Shown: positions 33,499-34,307 of the stretch, one piece after another
Layout of the letters: each line of letters opens with the position of its first letter
Position numbering within the stretch: position 1 is the first letter of the stretch
Assembly: GCA_002337545.1 (NCBI GenBank)
Contig: DDGE01000047.1
Location: 50,012-84,318 of the forward strand
Length of the DNA stretch: 34,307 bases
Direction: 5' to 3'
Source of the DNA: Phycisphaerales bacterium UBA1910
GTDB lineage: Bacteria; Planctomycetota; Phycisphaerae; Phycisphaerales; UBA1924
The notes under the pieces: model-generated
The model's input: only the letters and a program-made list of their open reading frames with translations
Database searches by the model: none
Told to the model about the DNA's origin: nothing
Position numbers and translations under genes: made by a program

Positions 33499-34307
33499 AT
33501 GAAAACACTCTACCTCATCGACGGCTTCGCCCAGTTCTTCCGGGCATACCACGCGATCCGCACGCCCATGACCTCGCCGGTTACGGGCGAGCCGACGAAT
33601 ATGACCTATGGGTTTATTGGGATGCTGATCAAGCTGCTCAAGAACGATGGCACGCACCTCGCGGACGATCAGGGGCGGGTGACGCATGTCGCCGTCGCGC
33701 TGGATGTCGGCGGGGATCACGGCACCTTCCGCTCGCAGCTCTTCCCGGAGTACAAGGCCAACCGCGACGCGCCGCCCGAGGACCTGATGCCGCAGGTCGA
33801 GCGGGCGATCAAGACGCTCGAGGCGATCGGTGTCCCAGTGATCGGGTGCGAGGGGTTCGAGGCCGACGATGTGCTGGCGACGCTCGCGACGAGTTACTCC
33901 GAGGCCCACCCGGACCTGCGTGTGCGGATCATCTCCAAGGACAAGGACCTCAAGCAACTGCTCGGATTGGGCACCCCCGCGACGCAGATGTACGACCTGC
34001 ACAAGGACGAGCTGATCACCGAGGACGACCTGATGGAGGATTTGGGGATCCGCCCGGATCAGGTCATCGATCTGTTGACCCTGATGGGCGACACGGCGGA
34101 CAACATCCCGGGCGTGAACGGCATCGGGATCAAGACGGCCGCCAAGCTGCTGGCAGAGCACGGGAACCTCGACGCGATCGTGCAGGCGGCCAAGGACGGC
34201 GCGATCAAGGGCAAACGCCGCGAGAACATCCTCGAAGCAGAAGAACGACTCCCCCTGAGCAAAGAGCTCGTCACCCTGCGTCACGATGTGCCCGTCGCGA
34301 TGGAAGT
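33499..34307 (+). CDS. polA: DNA polymerase I, N-terminal 5'-3' exonuclease domain (partial)
   Basis: About 269 codons are present before the right edge. The start MKTLYLIDGFAQFFRAYHAI, then HGTFRSQLFPEYKANRD, EGFEADDVLATLA, IISKDKDLKQLL and MGDTADNIPGVNGIGIKTAA are the FEN-type 5'-nuclease motifs of Pol I, with metal-binding Asp/Glu residues in place. Pol I removes RNA primers and fills gaps. The polymerase domain is outside the window, so a stand-alone exonuclease cannot be excluded, but length and context favour polA. The GGGG-rich stretch just before the ATG is a weak ribosome site. Confidence 0.9.
   Translation, partial: MKTLYLIDGFAQFFRAYHAIRTPMTSPVTGEPTNMTYGFIGMLIKLLKNDGTHLADDQGRVTHVAVALDVGGDHGTFRSQLFPEYKANRDAPPEDLMPQVERAIKTLEAIGVPVIGCEGFEADDVLATLATSYSEAHPDLRVRIISKDKDLKQLLGLGTPATQMYDLHKDELITEDDLMEDLGIRPDQVIDLLTLMGDTADNIPGVNGIGIKTAAKLLAEHGNLDAIVQAAKDGAIKGKRRENILEAEERLPLSKELVTLRHDVPVAME

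Noticed and set aside
33355..34284. Minus-strand open frame of 309 codons
   Set aside because: Antisense to the polA 5'-nuclease domain, which carries all expected motifs.

Overview
The window looks like a chromosomal segment of a planctomycete of the Phycisphaerae type. The main evidence is two secreted proteins ending in the same 55-residue cysteine-bounded, dockerin-like tail (the GC-type dockerin seen in that class), a PEP-CTERM-like exported protein whose motif reads PAP, a zinc-ribbon membrane protein of a kind I associate with this class, and a moderately high-GC genome. Two Kdo genes (kdsA and waaA) point to a Gram-negative-type envelope, and mreBCD points to MreB-dependent growth. 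No rRNA, CRISPR array, insertion sequence or prophage is visible.

Layout. 1-1108 (minus): tRNA-Gln, a GlmU uridylyltransferase domain without its acyltransferase half, and the start of prs. 1722-3557 (plus): a dockerin-tailed lipoprotein closed by a good terminator. 3618-7973 (minus): a SWIM zinc-finger protein and an SNF2-family helicase as an operon. 8022-9492 (minus): tRNA-Lys and Kdo transferase. 9547-11046 (plus): an SDR/DUF2867 protein. 11050-15743 (minus): a compact four-gene locus of two small WXG100-like proteins, a coiled-coil protein and a 1231-residue FtsK/SpoIIIE-type ATPase. 15943-16016: tRNA-Val. 16442-17104 (minus): PEP-CTERM-like exported protein. 17420-19558 (plus): a conserved unknown protein and kdsA. 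19672-23034 (plus): a seven-repeat FG-GAP/VCBS dockerin protein, two small membrane proteins and an exported Gfo/Idh/MocA oxidoreductase. 23088-24224 (minus): rpmA and a secreted unknown. 24425-28795 (plus): GNAT protein, a possible origin region, dnaA and a DegT-family aminotransferase. 28970-32891 (plus): mreB, mreC, mreD and an alternative-GlmU-type protein. 32906-32987: a triple-hairpin repeat. 32960-33460 (minus): zinc-ribbon membrane protein. 33499 to the end (plus): start of polA.

The strongest candidate for an undescribed system is the 11050-15743 locus. Two small proteins share an ungapped W-x-D-Q-x4-F-x2-D-F motif, the genes overlap or nearly touch, and they are coupled to an FtsK-like ATPase. 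This resembles the core of a type VII/ESX secretion system (EsxA/B plus EccC/EssC). However, the ATPase has no visible membrane helices and carries a long coiled coil in their place, and only its middle nucleotide-binding domain keeps canonical Walker motifs.

Envelope building is a recurring theme: UDP-GlcNAc synthesis (two different GlmU-like proteins), Kdo synthesis and transfer, the MreBCD elongation machinery and several surface-tagged exported proteins. All functional assignments come from motifs read by eye; no database search was run.
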